This document shows, piece by piece, positions 16,718-25,821 of a stretch of 64,000 nt of DNA. Both the position numbers and the translations under genes were made by a program. The DNA comes from Virgifigura sp964551315 (GTDB lineage: Bacteria; Pseudomonadota; Alphaproteobacteria; Dongiales; Dongiaceae): NCBI GenBank assembly GCA_964551315.1, contig CAZKCM010000010.1:1-64000 (forward strand), read 5' to 3'. Each line of letters opens with the position of its first letter. The stretch's first letter is position 1. The notes beneath the pieces were generated by a model that was given only the letters and a program-made list of their open reading frames with translations, searched no databases and was not told the DNA's origin.

Positions 16718-19177
16718 ATGACGGTCGAGAGCACGCCGCCTTCTGCCCTCCCGCCCCGCTTCGCCGCATGGTTCGCGGCGCGCGGCTGGACGCCGCACGC
16801 CCATCAGCTCGACCTTCTCGCAGCAGACGCCGGGGGCCGGTCGGTGCTGCTGATCGCACCGACCGGGGGCGGCAAGACGCTGGCGGGCTTCCTGCCGACG
16901 CTGGTCGATCTCTGGGAACGCCCGAGCGACGGGCTGCATACCCTCTATGTCTCGCCTCTGAAGGCGCTGGCGGTGGACATCCACCGCAACCTGGAGACGC
17001 CGATCGCCGAGATGGAGCTCGCGATCACCGCCGAGACCCGCACCGGCGACACGCCCGCGGCGAAGCGCCAGCGGCAGCGGCGGAAGCCGCCGAACATCCT
17101 GCTGACCACGCCGGAATCGCTCGCCCTGCTCCTTTCCTACCCCGATGCGCCGGCGCTGTTTCGCGGCCTGCAACGGGTCGTCGTCGACGAGCTGCACGCG
17201 CTCGCCGGCACGAAGCGCGGCGACCTTCTGGCGCTCGGCCTCGCGCGGCTGCAACGGCTGGCGCCCGGCTGCCGCCGCGTCGGGCTGTCCGCGACGGTCG
17301 CGGACGAGGCGGCACTGGTCGCCTGGCTCTCGCCGACCGGCCGCGCCGAGGATGCGCCTGTGCGGCTGATCCGCGGCCGCGCCGGCCGGGCGGCGGAGCT
17401 GCGCATCCTCGCGACCGCCGAGCGGCTGCCCTGGTCCGGCCATATGGCGATCCACGCCATGGCCGAGGTCTACGACGCGATCCGCGCCGCCGGCACCACC
17501 CTCGTCTTCGTCAACACGCGGGCGCAGGCGGAACTCGTCTTCCAGGCGCTGTGGCGGATCAACGACGACAACCTGCCGATCGCGCTTCATCACGGCAGCC
17601 TCGCCGCCGAGCAGCGGCGGAAGGTCGAGGCGGCGATGGCGCGCGGCGCCCTGCGCGCGGTCGTCGCCACCTCCTCCCTCGACCTCGGCGTCGATTGGGC
17701 CGCCGTCGATCTGGTCATCCAGGTCGGCGCGCCGAAGGGCGCGAGCAGGCTGATCCAGCGGATCGGCCGGGCGAACCACCGGCTCGACGAGCCGAGCCGC
17801 GCGCTGCTGGTCCCGGCCAACCGCTTCGAGGTGCTGGAATGCCGCGCGGCGCTGGAGGCGGTCCGCGCCGGGGAATTGGACGGTGCTCCGCCGCGACCCG
17901 GCGGCCTCGACGTGCTGGCCCAGCACATCCTCGGCATGGCCTGCTCGGCCCCCTTCGACGCCGACGAGCTCTACGCTGAGGTAACCGCCGCGGCGCCCTA
18001 CGCCGGCCTCGCGCGCGAGGATTTCGACGACACGCTTGCCTTCGTCGCCACCGGCGGCTACGCGCTGCGCACCTATGAGCGCTGGCGCCGGCTGACGCGC
18101 GATGAGGCCGGCCGTTACAAGGCGGCGAATGCCGCCGTGGTGCGGCGCTACCGGATGAATGTCGGCACGATCGTCGAGGCGCCGATGCTCAAGGTTCGGC
18201 TGCGCCGCGGACCGGTCCTCGGCGAGGTCGAAGAGCATTTCGTTCAGGGGCTGGTGCCGGGCGACAGCTTCGTCTTCGCGGGGCAGCTCTTGCGCTTCGA
18301 GGGCATCCGCGAGACCACGGTACAGGTCAGCCGCGGCACCGGGGAGCTGCCGAAGGTGCCGGCCTATGCCGGAGGGCGGCTGCCGCTGACGACGCAGCTC
18401 GCCGACCGGGTCCGCGCCATGCTCTCCGAGCCGGACCGCTGGGACTCGCTGCCCGAGGACGTCCGCGAATGGCTGCGGCTGCAGGGGCGTCGGTCCCTCC
18501 TGCCGCCGCGCGACGGGCTGCTCGTCGAGACCTTCCCGCGCGGGCGCAAGGAGTATCTGGTCGCCTACTGCTTCGAGGGCCGCAACGCGCACCAGACGCT
18601 CGGCATGCTGCTGACGCGGCGGATGGAGCGCGCCGGGCTTGGGCCTCTCGGCTTCGTCGCCAGCGATTACGTCCTGGCGGTCTGGAGCCTGCGTCCGGCG
18701 CGGGACATCGACGGGCTGTTCGACGAGGACATGCTGGGCGACGACCTGGAGGCCTGGATGGACGAATCGAGCATGCTGAAGCGGACCTTCCGCAACGTCG
18801 CCGTGATCGCCGGGCTTATCGAGCGACGCCACCCGGGGCAGGAGAAGACCGGTCGCCAGATCACCTTCAACTCCGACCTCATCTACGACGTGCTGCGCCG
18901 GCACGAGCCCGGCCACATCCTCCTGCGGGCCACGCGGGCTGAAGCCGCCGGCGGCCTCACCGATGTGCACCGGCTGGGAGCGATGCTGGCGCGCGTCAAA
19001 GGCCGCATCACGCACCGCCGGCTGCCCCGCGTCTCGCCGCTCGCCGTTCCGGTGCTGCTCGAGATCGGCAAGGAAGCGGTCTATGGCGCCGCGCTCGACG
19101 ATCTGCTAGACGAGGCGGCCGAGGCGCTGATCGATGAGGCGATGCGCGAGGACCCGGCACCGCAACTGCCGTTGTAA
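16718..19177 (+). CDS. Ligase-associated DEXH-box DNA helicase (Lhr-like)
   Basis: Superfamily 2 helicase of 819 residues (TIGR04121 type), the helicase of the ligase-associated repair set. Domain 1 has Walker A LIAPTGGGKTLAGF (near residue 47), motif Ia VSPLKALAVDI, the DEXH box VVDELHALAG and motif III VGLSATV. Domain 2 has FVNTRAQAE, SSLDLGVDWAAVDLVIQ and motif VI QRIGRANHR. The Lhr core and a C-terminal DUF4011-like region follow. The ATG at 16718 fits the usual N-terminus (an upstream in-frame ATG at 16661 adds 19 atypical residues). PdeM follows after 99 bases containing a REP-like palindrome. The partners ligase and exonuclease are 4 kb away on the minus strand. Confidence 0.92.
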   Translation: MTVESTPPSALPPRFAAWFAARGWTPHAHQLDLLAADAGGRSVLLIAPTGGGKTLAGFLPTLVDLWERPSDGLHTLYVSPLKALAVDIHRNLETPIAEMELAITAETRTGDTPAAKRQRQRRKPPNILLTTPESLALLLSYPDAPALFRGLQRVVVDELHALAGTKRGDLLALGLARLQRLAPGCRRVGLSATVADEAALVAWLSPTGRAEDAPVRLIRGRAGRAAELRILATAERLPWSGHMAIHAMAEVYDAIRAAGTTLVFVNTRAQAELVFQALWRINDDNLPIALHHGSLAAEQRRKVEAAMARGALRAVVATSSLDLGVDWAAVDLVIQVGAPKGASRLIQRIGRANHRLDEPSRALLVPANRFEVLECRAALEAVRAGELDGAPPRPGGLDVLAQHILGMACSAPFDADELYAEVTAAAPYAGLAREDFDDTLAFVATGGYALRTYERWRRLTRDEAGRYKAANAAVVRRYRMNVGTIVEAPMLKVRLRRGPVLGEVEEHFVQGLVPGDSFVFAGQLLRFEGIRETTVQVSRGTGELPKVPAYAGGRLPLTTQLADRVRAMLSEPDRWDSLPEDVREWLRLQGRRSLLPPRDGLLVETFPRGRKEYLVAYCFEGRNAHQTLGMLLTRRMERAGLGPLGFVASDYVLAVWSLRPARDIDGLFDEDMLGDDLEAWMDESSMLKRTFRNVAVIAGLIERRHPGQEKTGRQITFNSDLIYDVLRRHEPGHILLRATRAEAAGGLTDVHRLGAMLARVKGRITHRRLPRVSPLAVPVLLEIGKEAVYGAALDDLLDEAAEALIDEAMREDPAPQLPL

Positions 19178-19209
19178 CCCGTCGATGATCGACAATCGTT
19201 CAAGTCCTC

Positions 19210-19285
19210 TTGTCATGCCCGGATTTGATCCGGGCATCCAGGCGCCGCCTCCCGGATTGCCGGGTCAGGCCCGGCAATGACGGCT
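19210..19285. repeat. REP-like double palindrome
   Basis: Two adjacent imperfect palindromes, one around TGCCCGGATTTGATCCGGGCA and one around TTGCCGGGTCAGGCCCGGCAA, with ATGACGG following. This arrangement is the common intergenic palindrome of alphaproteobacterial genomes. Its right end runs into the start of the pdeM reading frame at 19277. Confidence 0.75.
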
Positions 19286-19984
19286 CTTGGTCCCAAGACC
19301 GCGGCGGAACCCGCGAAGGCGACCGCCGCATTTCGGCTCAACGGCGTCGAGCTGCTCGCCGATCTCTCCGGCGCGCTGGTCTGGCCGGCACGGCGCACGC
19401 TGATCGTGGCCGACCTGCATCTGGAGAAGGGTTCCGGCTTCGCCCGCCGGGGCAGCCCGCTGCCGCCCTACGACACGCGCGCGACGCTCGCCAACCTCGC
19501 CGCGGTGCTGGACCGGTACAGGCCGGACCGGGTGGTCTGCCTCGGCGACAGCTTCCACGACCCGGAGGCGGGCGACCGTCTCTCGCCGCGCGACCGCGCG
19601 ACGCTGCGTCGGATGACGGCGGCGCATGACTGGATCTGGATCCGCGGCAATCACGACCCCGCGCCGCCGGCCGGGCTCGGCGGCCGGGCGGCCGCAGAGG
19701 AGACGATCGGCGCGCTCCGGTTTCGTCACGAGGCCGCACCGGGGCCGGTGGCCGGCGAGGTGTCCGGACATTTCCACCCCAAGATCGGCCTGTCGGTGCG
19801 CGGCCGGCAGGTCGGCGGGCGCTGCTTCGTCGAGGACGGACGCCGCGTCATCCTCCCCGCCTTCGGCGCCTATGCGGGCGGCCTGGACGCGCGCAACCCG
19901 GTGATCGCCGGCCTGTTCCGCGATGGCTTCACGGCGCATCTGATCGGCCGGACGCGGATACGCAGCCTCCGACTACGGCCGTGA
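19277..19984 (+). CDS. pdeM: Ligase-associated DNA damage response endonuclease PdeM
   Basis: Calcineurin-like metallophosphoesterase of 235 residues (TIGR04123 type), the fourth member of the ligase-associated repair set, predicted to act as a nuclease. The metal-binding blocks are in order: VADLHLEKGSGFARRG, CLGDSFHDPE, WIRGNHDPAP, SGHFHPKIGL and VLPAFGAYAGGL-like ILPAFGAYAGG. The annotated ATG lies in the end of the palindromic repeat; a later start near the TAAFRLNG segment is possible and would shorten the unconserved N-terminus. It converges on the DUF3179 gene with 19 bases between stops. Confidence 0.9.
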   Translation: MTALGPKTAAEPAKATAAFRLNGVELLADLSGALVWPARRTLIVADLHLEKGSGFARRGSPLPPYDTRATLANLAAVLDRYRPDRVVCLGDSFHDPEAGDRLSPRDRATLRRMTAAHDWIWIRGNHDPAPPAGLGGRAAAEETIGALRFRHEAAPGPVAGEVSGHFHPKIGLSVRGRQVGGRCFVEDGRRVILPAFGAYAGGLDARNPVIAGLFRDGFTAHLIGRTRIRSLRLRP

Positions 19985-20003
19985 CGAGCCCCGGACCCCA
20001 GGG

Positions 20004-21011
20004 TTACTCGTCCAGGCGGACCGGACCGGCGATCGTATGCAGCACGCCGTCCGGCTCGAAGGCGCGGAACGCGAAGGCGAAGACAACTCGATAGGGGATA
20101 TCCTTGAGCCTGCGCTCCTCGTCGCGGCGCTGGACGATCACGTTGCCGACATCGCGGCCATCGGCGATGCGAGGCGTATCGAGCGCGGAGTTCTGGCCGG
20201 CCGACCAGGACAGCACGAGGTCCCCCGTCTCGATCTGCCCCTCCTGTCGCAGGAGATCGAGGGCCCAGGCCCGGTCTCCGACTGCCACAACCCGATTCAT
20301 CGGCGGCACCTTCCGGGGAAGCTCACCGATGAAGAGGAACGGCGCGGCGGCGCTGTCGTAGCCGACATAGGGTGTCGTGCCGTAGGACCGAAAGTCCGGA
20401 TTGTCGGGCACGAGAACGCGGCCGCCCGGCGCCCGCTCCTTGAAGCGCGCGACGGATTCGAGCCGCGCCGGAATCATTTCGAGCCGCGCTCCGGTCAGCG
20501 CCCCGGCGATCGCCTCGCCGGTGAACTGCTGCCACCAGCTCTCCGTCTCGCGGTCATACATCACGAGGTTTGATTTCCGGAGCTTCCCGGTCACGCCGAA
20601 CACCAAGGCACGGCCGCGGATCCGACGATCGAACACGATCGCCGCGTTGCAGAGAGGGTCGTAGGTGACCGCGACCGGCACCCCGCCGACAACGTCGTTG
20701 ACGACCTGGTGCCAAATGAGGGTTTGCAAGGGGTAGGCCCGTGCCTCGCCGTCCATGACGAGACTGATGACCGGCTCGGTTGGGACAAGGTTCTCGACCG
20801 CGTTGGCCAGCACGAAGCGCGGAGCGTCGATCGGCGGGATCTCGCCCTTCGGCACCCCAGCCGGAATGATCTCGTCGAGGTTGACGGCGCGTTGCGAGAA
20901 GTCCGTCTTCGGCCACTCGGCCCGCCACTGCTCGACGCTGTCCGCAGTCGCCGTCGCGATCATGGACAGCAGCGCGGCGACGGCGAACGCGACCCCCCTT
21001 GCTCCGGTCAT
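20004..21011 (-). CDS. DUF3179 exported protein
   Basis: Exported protein of 335 residues, function unknown. The ATG at 21011 follows GGGAGAG and starts a signal peptide (ARGVAFAVAALLSMIATATAD). The frame extends to 21089 without a better ribosome site. The DUF3179 core is clear: AYPLQTLIWHQVVNDVVGG, VTYDPLCNAAIVFDRR (the Cys-containing hallmark), FGVTGKLRKSNLVMYDR, and ESWWQQFTGEAI. The conserved Cys and WWQQF blocks are intact. It is probably periplasmic. It is transcribed towards pdeM. Confidence 0.87.
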   Translation of the reverse strand: MTGARGVAFAVAALLSMIATATADSVEQWRAEWPKTDFSQRAVNLDEIIPAGVPKGEIPPIDAPRFVLANAVENLVPTEPVISLVMDGEARAYPLQTLIWHQVVNDVVGGVPVAVTYDPLCNAAIVFDRRIRGRALVFGVTGKLRKSNLVMYDRETESWWQQFTGEAIAGALTGARLEMIPARLESVARFKERAPGGRVLVPDNPDFRSYGTTPYVGYDSAAAPFLFIGELPRKVPPMNRVVAVGDRAWALDLLRQEGQIETGDLVLSWSAGQNSALDTPRIADGRDVGNVIVQRRDEERRLKDIPYRVVFAFAFRAFEPDGVLHTIAGPVRLDE

Positions 21012-21287
21012 CAAGTCTCTCCCATCCAGAAGCGTCATCCTGATGCAATCGGACGCCGACGGTGAATCACATCCGCCCCGATCCCGCAAGATCGAGGACG
21101 ATCCGGATTCGGATTTTCCTGCGATCGGGTGCCGGGCAGGCGTGCCGCGCGCCCGCCGCGCCCGCGGTGCCCCCTGCTTCTCCTGGGTCGTCGCGTCGCA
21201 TAGCGGGGGCGTGCACTCACGTGATCCGATGGACGATATCGCGGCGGGTGGCTATTCTGGCCCAGTCGTCTCCAATTCGAATGAATC

Positions 21288-21866
21288 ATGTCTAAACGGT
21301 TGATTCTTGGCGCCATCCTGGCGCTCGCGCTCGCCAATCCCACCCTGTCGGACGAGGTGACGGACCGAATCGACGAAGCGCGCCGGTCCTATGAGGCCGG
21401 CGATCTCGCCGCCGCCGAGAAGGCGCTCGACAGCGCGGGCCAGCTTATCCGTCGGAAGAACGGGTCCCGGCTCACCCGATTCCTGCCCGAGCCGCTGTCC
21501 GGCTGGGAGGCGGAGGACCCGCAGATCGAGACCGGTCCCGTCCTTGGCGGGGGCACGCTTGCGACGCGGCTTTACAGCAAGGACGATCGGGCGATCGAGA
21601 TTTCGATCATGGTCAATTCGCCCATGGTGCAGGCCCTCACGGTCGTGATCGACAATCCGATGATGGTGGGCGCGTCCGGAAAGCTGCTGATCGTTGAGGG
21701 CAGGAAGGTCCTGTACATGTCCGACGACGGCTCCATGCAGGCGGTGCTCAGGAAAGGAAGCGGCTCGGCCCTGGTCCAGGTGCTCGGCGGCGGCGATACG
21801 CCCGAGGACCTCCTTCGGGATTGGTTCACCGCCATAGATCTGGATGAGATCGAGGCGGCGCTGTGA
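21288..21866 (+). CDS. Small exported protein, unknown function
   Basis: 192 residues with a Sec signal peptide (MSKRLILGAILALALANPTLS). After it comes a short alpha-helical repeat-like segment (TDRIDEARRSYEAGDLAAAEKALDSAGQLI), similar to one TPR-type helix pair. A compact beta-rich domain follows with GWEAEDPQIETGPVLGGGTLATRLYSK and strands AIEISIMVNSP and KVLYMSDDGSMQAVL. I do not recognise a named family, though similar TPR-headed periplasmic proteins are common in proteobacteria. It is preceded by about 275 bases with no gene and followed by a hairpin. Confidence 0.75.
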   Translation: MSKRLILGAILALALANPTLSDEVTDRIDEARRSYEAGDLAAAEKALDSAGQLIRRKNGSRLTRFLPEPLSGWEAEDPQIETGPVLGGGTLATRLYSKDDRAIEISIMVNSPMVQALTVVIDNPMMVGASGKLLIVEGRKVLYMSDDGSMQAVLRKGSGSALVQVLGGGDTPEDLLRDWFTAIDLDEIEAAL

Positions 21867-21927
21867 AGCGCGCGCGCCGACTGTCCTAACCGCAGCCATT
21901 CATGCCGACGTCATTCGCCGCTTTCAG

Positions 21928-21945
21928 ACCGCGGCACGCCGCGGT
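21928..21945 (+). terminator. Candidate terminator hairpin after the small exported protein
   Basis: ACCGCGG-CACG-CCGCGGT is a perfect 7-bp stem with a 4-base loop, followed by a T-rich stretch (TCAATTGTTGATTT). It is 60 bases past the stop at 21866. It is a moderate rho-independent terminator because the T run is interrupted. Confidence 0.55.
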
Positions 21946-22062
21946 TCAATTGTTGATTTAACGCGCCCGTCACGGGACACTCACCGCGGGATCACCGAGT
22001 CCGAGTAACGTTCGATCGGTCCAAGAGGCCGGTTGCACACGGACAGGCGGAAAAGGCACGCC

Positions 22063-24003
22063 ATGAGCTCGCACCGACGATGCCGGACGATCGGGGCAAA
22101 GGACGGCGACGACCAAGGACCGAATCCGACCGGCGCCCGCCCGATGCGCGAACTCATCGAAGCCCGGCTGAGCCGTCGCGGATTGCTGAAAGGGGTGGCC
22201 GCCGGCGCACTCGCCGGCGGCCTCTTCGGCCGGGTCGCCCGGGGCAAGGACGATCCTTCGAGCCTTCGCTTCGCCGAGATCGCCCACGGCATCGACGGGA
22301 CGCACCACGTCGCACCCGGCCACGCCGCCGAAGTCCTGATCCGCTGGGGCGATGCTTTGGCAAAGGATGCGCCGGCCTTCGATCCACGGGCCCAAAGCGC
22401 AGCGGCACAGGCAAAGCAGTTCGGCTACAACTGCGACTTCACGGCCTACATGCCGTTGCCGGCGGGATCGGGCAATTCGGAGCACGGGCTGCTCTGCGTC
22501 AATCACGAATATGTCTCGACCGCCCTGATGTTCCCCGGCGAGGGCGACGCCGAGCCGGCCGGCCGGCAGCAGGCGGAAATCCAGATGGCCGCACACGGCC
22601 ATTCCGTCGTCGAGATCCGCAAGGACGGCGGCACGTGGCGGATCGTCGCCGACGGCCCGTACAACCGCCGCATCACGGCAAACGGAACCAGGATGCGGAT
22701 CGCCGGCCCGGCGGCCGGTCACGAACGGCTGCGGACCCGCGCGGACCGGAGCGGCCGCGAGGTGATCGGAACGCTGAGCAACTGCGCCGGCGGCAGCACG
22801 CCCTGGGGCACGGTGCTGATCGCCGAGGAGAACTTCAGCGATTATTTCGGCAATGTTCCGAAGGATGCGCCGCAGGCCGAGGCCTACCGCCGCTACGGCA
22901 TCTCGTCGGACTGCGAGTACACCTGGTGGCGCTACCAGGACCGATTCGACGTCACCAAGGAACCGAATGAACCCAATCGGTTCGGCTGGGTCGTCGAGCT
23001 CGATCCTTACGACCCGCGTTCGATCCCGGTAAAGCGCACGGCGCTGGGCCGCTTCAAGCACGAAGGGGCGCAGTGCATCGTCAACAGGGACGGCCGCGTC
23101 GTGATCTACTCGGGCGACGACGAGAACTTCGAATACATCTACAAGTTCGTGACGGCCCGCGGCCACGATCCGAGGCTCCGCGCCGCCAATCGCGACCTGC
23201 TCGACGACGGCACGCTCTATGTCGCCAGGTTCTTCGAGGACGGCCGGCTACGATGGCTGCCGCTCGTCTTCGGCCACGGTCCGCTGACGCCCGAGAACGG
23301 GTTCCACGACCAGGCGGAGGTGCTGATCGAAGCCCGTCGCGCCGCCGACCTCCTGGGTGCCACCCCCATGGACCGGCCGGAGGACATCGAGCCGAACCCG
23401 GTGAACGGCCGTGTCTACGCGATGCTGACCAAGAACAAGAAGCGCCGGCCGGAGCAAGTCGATGCCGCCAACCCCCGCCCGGAGAACCGGGCGGGCCACA
23501 TCATCGAGATCGTGCCGCCGGGCGGTCGCGGCCCGGATGCCGACCATGCCGCGACGGACGCGCGCTGGGGGATCTTCCTGATCGCCGGCGACCCGGCCTC
23601 GGGCACGACGCTGTACGGCGCGGGCACCGGCGCCAATGGCTGGTTCGCCTGCCCCGACAACGCCGCGATCGACGGCAAGGGCCGCCTCTGGATCACAACC
23701 GACCAGGGCGGCGGCGCCGCGAGGACGGGAACCTGCGACGGTGTCTGGGCGACCGACGTCGACGGCGACGGGCGTGCGACGCCCCGGTTCTTCTTTCGCG
23801 CCCCGATCGGGGCCGAGATCTGCGGCCCGTCCTTCACCCCCGACGGCAGGACGCTCTTCCTCTCCATCCAGCATCCGGGCGACGTCGATGGCTCTTCCTT
23901 CGATGCGCCGGCAACGCGATGGCCCGATTTCATCGAAGGCATGCCGCCACGTCCTTCGGTGGTCGCCGTGACCCGGCTCGACGGCGGACGGATCGGCGGG
24001 TAG
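22063..24003 (+). CDS. phoX: PhoX-type alkaline phosphatase (DUF839)
   Basis: Calcium/iron-dependent phosphomonoesterase family protein of 646 residues. The start is ATG 22063, with AAAGG nine bases upstream. A twin-arginine motif, SRRGLLKGVAAGALAGG at about residues 37-53, predicts Tat export of the folded protein, as known for PhoX. The DUF839 beta-propeller contains NHEYVSTALMFPG, GGSTPWGTVLIAEENFSDYFG, GWVVELDPYDP, FKHEGAQ and TDQGGG near the C-terminus. The length suits the family. Regulation by phosphate would need a Pho box, which I did not find with confidence in the 196-base upstream gap. Confidence 0.88.
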   Translation: MSSHRRCRTIGAKDGDDQGPNPTGARPMRELIEARLSRRGLLKGVAAGALAGGLFGRVARGKDDPSSLRFAEIAHGIDGTHHVAPGHAAEVLIRWGDALAKDAPAFDPRAQSAAAQAKQFGYNCDFTAYMPLPAGSGNSEHGLLCVNHEYVSTALMFPGEGDAEPAGRQQAEIQMAAHGHSVVEIRKDGGTWRIVADGPYNRRITANGTRMRIAGPAAGHERLRTRADRSGREVIGTLSNCAGGSTPWGTVLIAEENFSDYFGNVPKDAPQAEAYRRYGISSDCEYTWWRYQDRFDVTKEPNEPNRFGWVVELDPYDPRSIPVKRTALGRFKHEGAQCIVNRDGRVVIYSGDDENFEYIYKFVTARGHDPRLRAANRDLLDDGTLYVARFFEDGRLRWLPLVFGHGPLTPENGFHDQAEVLIEARRAADLLGATPMDRPEDIEPNPVNGRVYAMLTKNKKRRPEQVDAANPRPENRAGHIIEIVPPGGRGPDADHAATDARWGIFLIAGDPASGTTLYGAGTGANGWFACPDNAAIDGKGRLWITTDQGGGAARTGTCDGVWATDVDGDGRATPRFFFRAPIGAEICGPSFTPDGRTLFLSIQHPGDVDGSSFDAPATRWPDFIEGMPPRPSVVAVTRLDGGRIGG

Positions 24004-24297
24004 CGGCGCAGTTTTCAGTCTTTGCTCTTTTCTCAAAAACACAAGTTTTTGCCGTGGCGTCCTCTTTCGATCCTCCGTCATCGAAGACAATGAACCGATC
24101 GTCGCAATAGTCGCGCAAGCGCACGCGCGTCGGTGTCTTTCCTGCCCTGAATTTGCCCCCTTAATGACACTGGAGCACACAGGACCGCTGTGTTTTGACT
24201 TCAGCGCCCAATCGTCGGCTCTGTCGGCAGGGGGAGAGGCCTCTTCGAGGCCCCGAGTCAACATTCAACAAGCCATTCACCAGCAGGGGAGACAGCA

Positions 24298-25713
24298 ATG
24301 GCATTCAAGGCATCCGGACGCGAATTATGGGTCGGCCGCGGTGAACAGTACGGGCGTCTGAAGGACGCGATCGCGGCGTCGCGGGACGGCGACACGATCT
24401 ATGTCAGAGCCGGCGTATACGAGAACGACTTTTCGGTCATCAACACCTCGGTCCGCATCGTCGGCGTGGGCGGCAAGGCTCATTTCAAGAACACCAAGTC
24501 CGCGATCGACAACGGCAAGGCAATCCTCGTCGTTCGGGACGACGTGGAGATCGAGAATCTCGAGTTCTCCGGTGCCAAGGTGTCGGCCGGCAACGGCGCC
24601 GGCATCCGCTTCGAGGGCGGCGAACTGCGGATCGAAAACAGCTACTTCCACCATAACGAGAACGGTCTCCTGGCCGCCAACATCGGCGACGCCCGCCTGA
24701 CCGTCATCGGCAGCGAATTCGCCCATAACGGGCGCGGCGACAGCTACACCCACGGGCTCTACGCCGGACGGATCGCCCATCTGGAGGTGCGTGACAGCTA
24801 CTTCCACGACTCCCGGGACGGCCACCACATCAAGAGCCGGGCGCGCGAAACCGAGATCATCAACAACCGGCTGATCGATGGCGACGGCCGAACGGACTAC
24901 AACATCGACCTGCCGGAGGCCGGGGTCGCGGTGATCCGCGATAACGTGATCGAGCAGAACAACAACGGCGCCAACCGGACGATGGTACATTACGGCGGCG
25001 AAGCGAAGAGCTATTCCGGCAGCCTGTTGATCAAGGGCAACGAGTTCATCAACTACGAGACCGACCACAGCACTGCCGTACGCAATCAAACCCCGATTAC
25101 CGTGCGCATCGAGAACAACACCTTCCACAACGTCGACACGGTCGCGGCCGGTCCCAACAGCCAGAGCGGCAACACGGTCTACGACGATCTCTCCCACGTC
25201 GGCGCTCCGGCCCCCGCGCCGAAACCGGCACCGGCACCCGAGCCGGCGCCGCAGCCCGAGCCGCAGCCCGAGCCGGAACCGGGCGCCTCGGACACGAACC
25301 TGTCGGTCCGGATCTCCGGCGACGACTACAAGGGCGATCCGAAGTTCGAGCTGTATGTCGACGGCCGCAAGATCGGCACCAAGACGGTGACGGCGGATCA
25401 CGGCGAGGGCGAGTGGCAGACCTTCAACTTCAGCGGCAACTTCGGCGCCGACGGACCGGACGAGGTTGCCATTCGCTTCATCAACGACGCCTGGGGCGGA
25501 TCGTCCAGCGCGGACCGGAACCTCTATGTCGATTACATCGAGATCGACGGGACGCGGCTGCAGCCCCAGGACGCGGTCTACGAACGCAGCAACGGAGAGA
25601 CGCTCGCGGGCCGGGAGAAGATCTCCTGGAACGGAAGCCTGGTCTTCGACACCGGCGGGGTCGAGCTGCTGGGCGCGGCCTCCGGCCCGACCGACGACGG
25701 CATGAACGGATAG
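24298..25713 (+). CDS. Right-handed beta-helix protein with C-terminal CBM60-like domain
   Basis: 471 residues from ATG 24298, preceded by CAGGGGAGA. Residues about 10-290 form a right-handed parallel beta-helix, with repeating units such as VEIENLEFSGAKV, LRIENSYFHHNENG, LEVRDSYFHDSRDGHHIK and VRIENNTFHNVDT, as in pectate-lyase-like folds. A Pro-rich linker of alternating AP/EP/QP units (about residues 302-330) leads to a C-terminal domain (LSVRISGDDYKGDPKFELY, FINDAWGG, NLYVDYIEIDG) of the calcium-dependent xylan-binding CBM60 type. No signal peptide is visible, so export, if any, may use a type I system. A strong terminator follows. Confidence 0.82.
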   Translation: MAFKASGRELWVGRGEQYGRLKDAIAASRDGDTIYVRAGVYENDFSVINTSVRIVGVGGKAHFKNTKSAIDNGKAILVVRDDVEIENLEFSGAKVSAGNGAGIRFEGGELRIENSYFHHNENGLLAANIGDARLTVIGSEFAHNGRGDSYTHGLYAGRIAHLEVRDSYFHDSRDGHHIKSRARETEIINNRLIDGDGRTDYNIDLPEAGVAVIRDNVIEQNNNGANRTMVHYGGEAKSYSGSLLIKGNEFINYETDHSTAVRNQTPITVRIENNTFHNVDTVAAGPNSQSGNTVYDDLSHVGAPAPAPKPAPAPEPAPQPEPQPEPEPGASDTNLSVRISGDDYKGDPKFELYVDGRKIGTKTVTADHGEGEWQTFNFSGNFGADGPDEVAIRFINDAWGGSSSADRNLYVDYIEIDGTRLQPQDAVYERSNGETLAGREKISWNGSLVFDTGGVELLGAASGPTDDGMNG

Positions 25714-25754
25714 GTCTCCCGAGCGGCCCGATGGCGGGCCGTGGCTCACTCGGC

Positions 25755-25787
25755 GGGGAGGGCGAGAACGCCCTCCCCTCTTTTTTT
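25755..25787 (+). terminator. Strong rho-independent terminator
   Basis: GGGGAGGGCG and CGCCCTCCCC form a perfect 10-bp stem around an AGAA loop, followed by TC and seven T. It lies 42 bases past the beta-helix stop and is oriented for plus-strand transcripts. Confidence 0.92.
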
Positions 25788-25821
25788 GCGCCCGCGCGGC
25801 ATTCGCCGCGATCGGCGACTG

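Noticed and set aside
16691..19015. 774-codon minus-strand frame over the helicase gene
   Set aside because: Opposite-strand shadow; the plus-strand helicase has complete motifs.
24034..24052. Terminator at CAAAAAC-ACAA-GTTTTTG after phoX
   Set aside because: The stem is only 7 bp and AT-rich with no following T run, so it is too weak to list.
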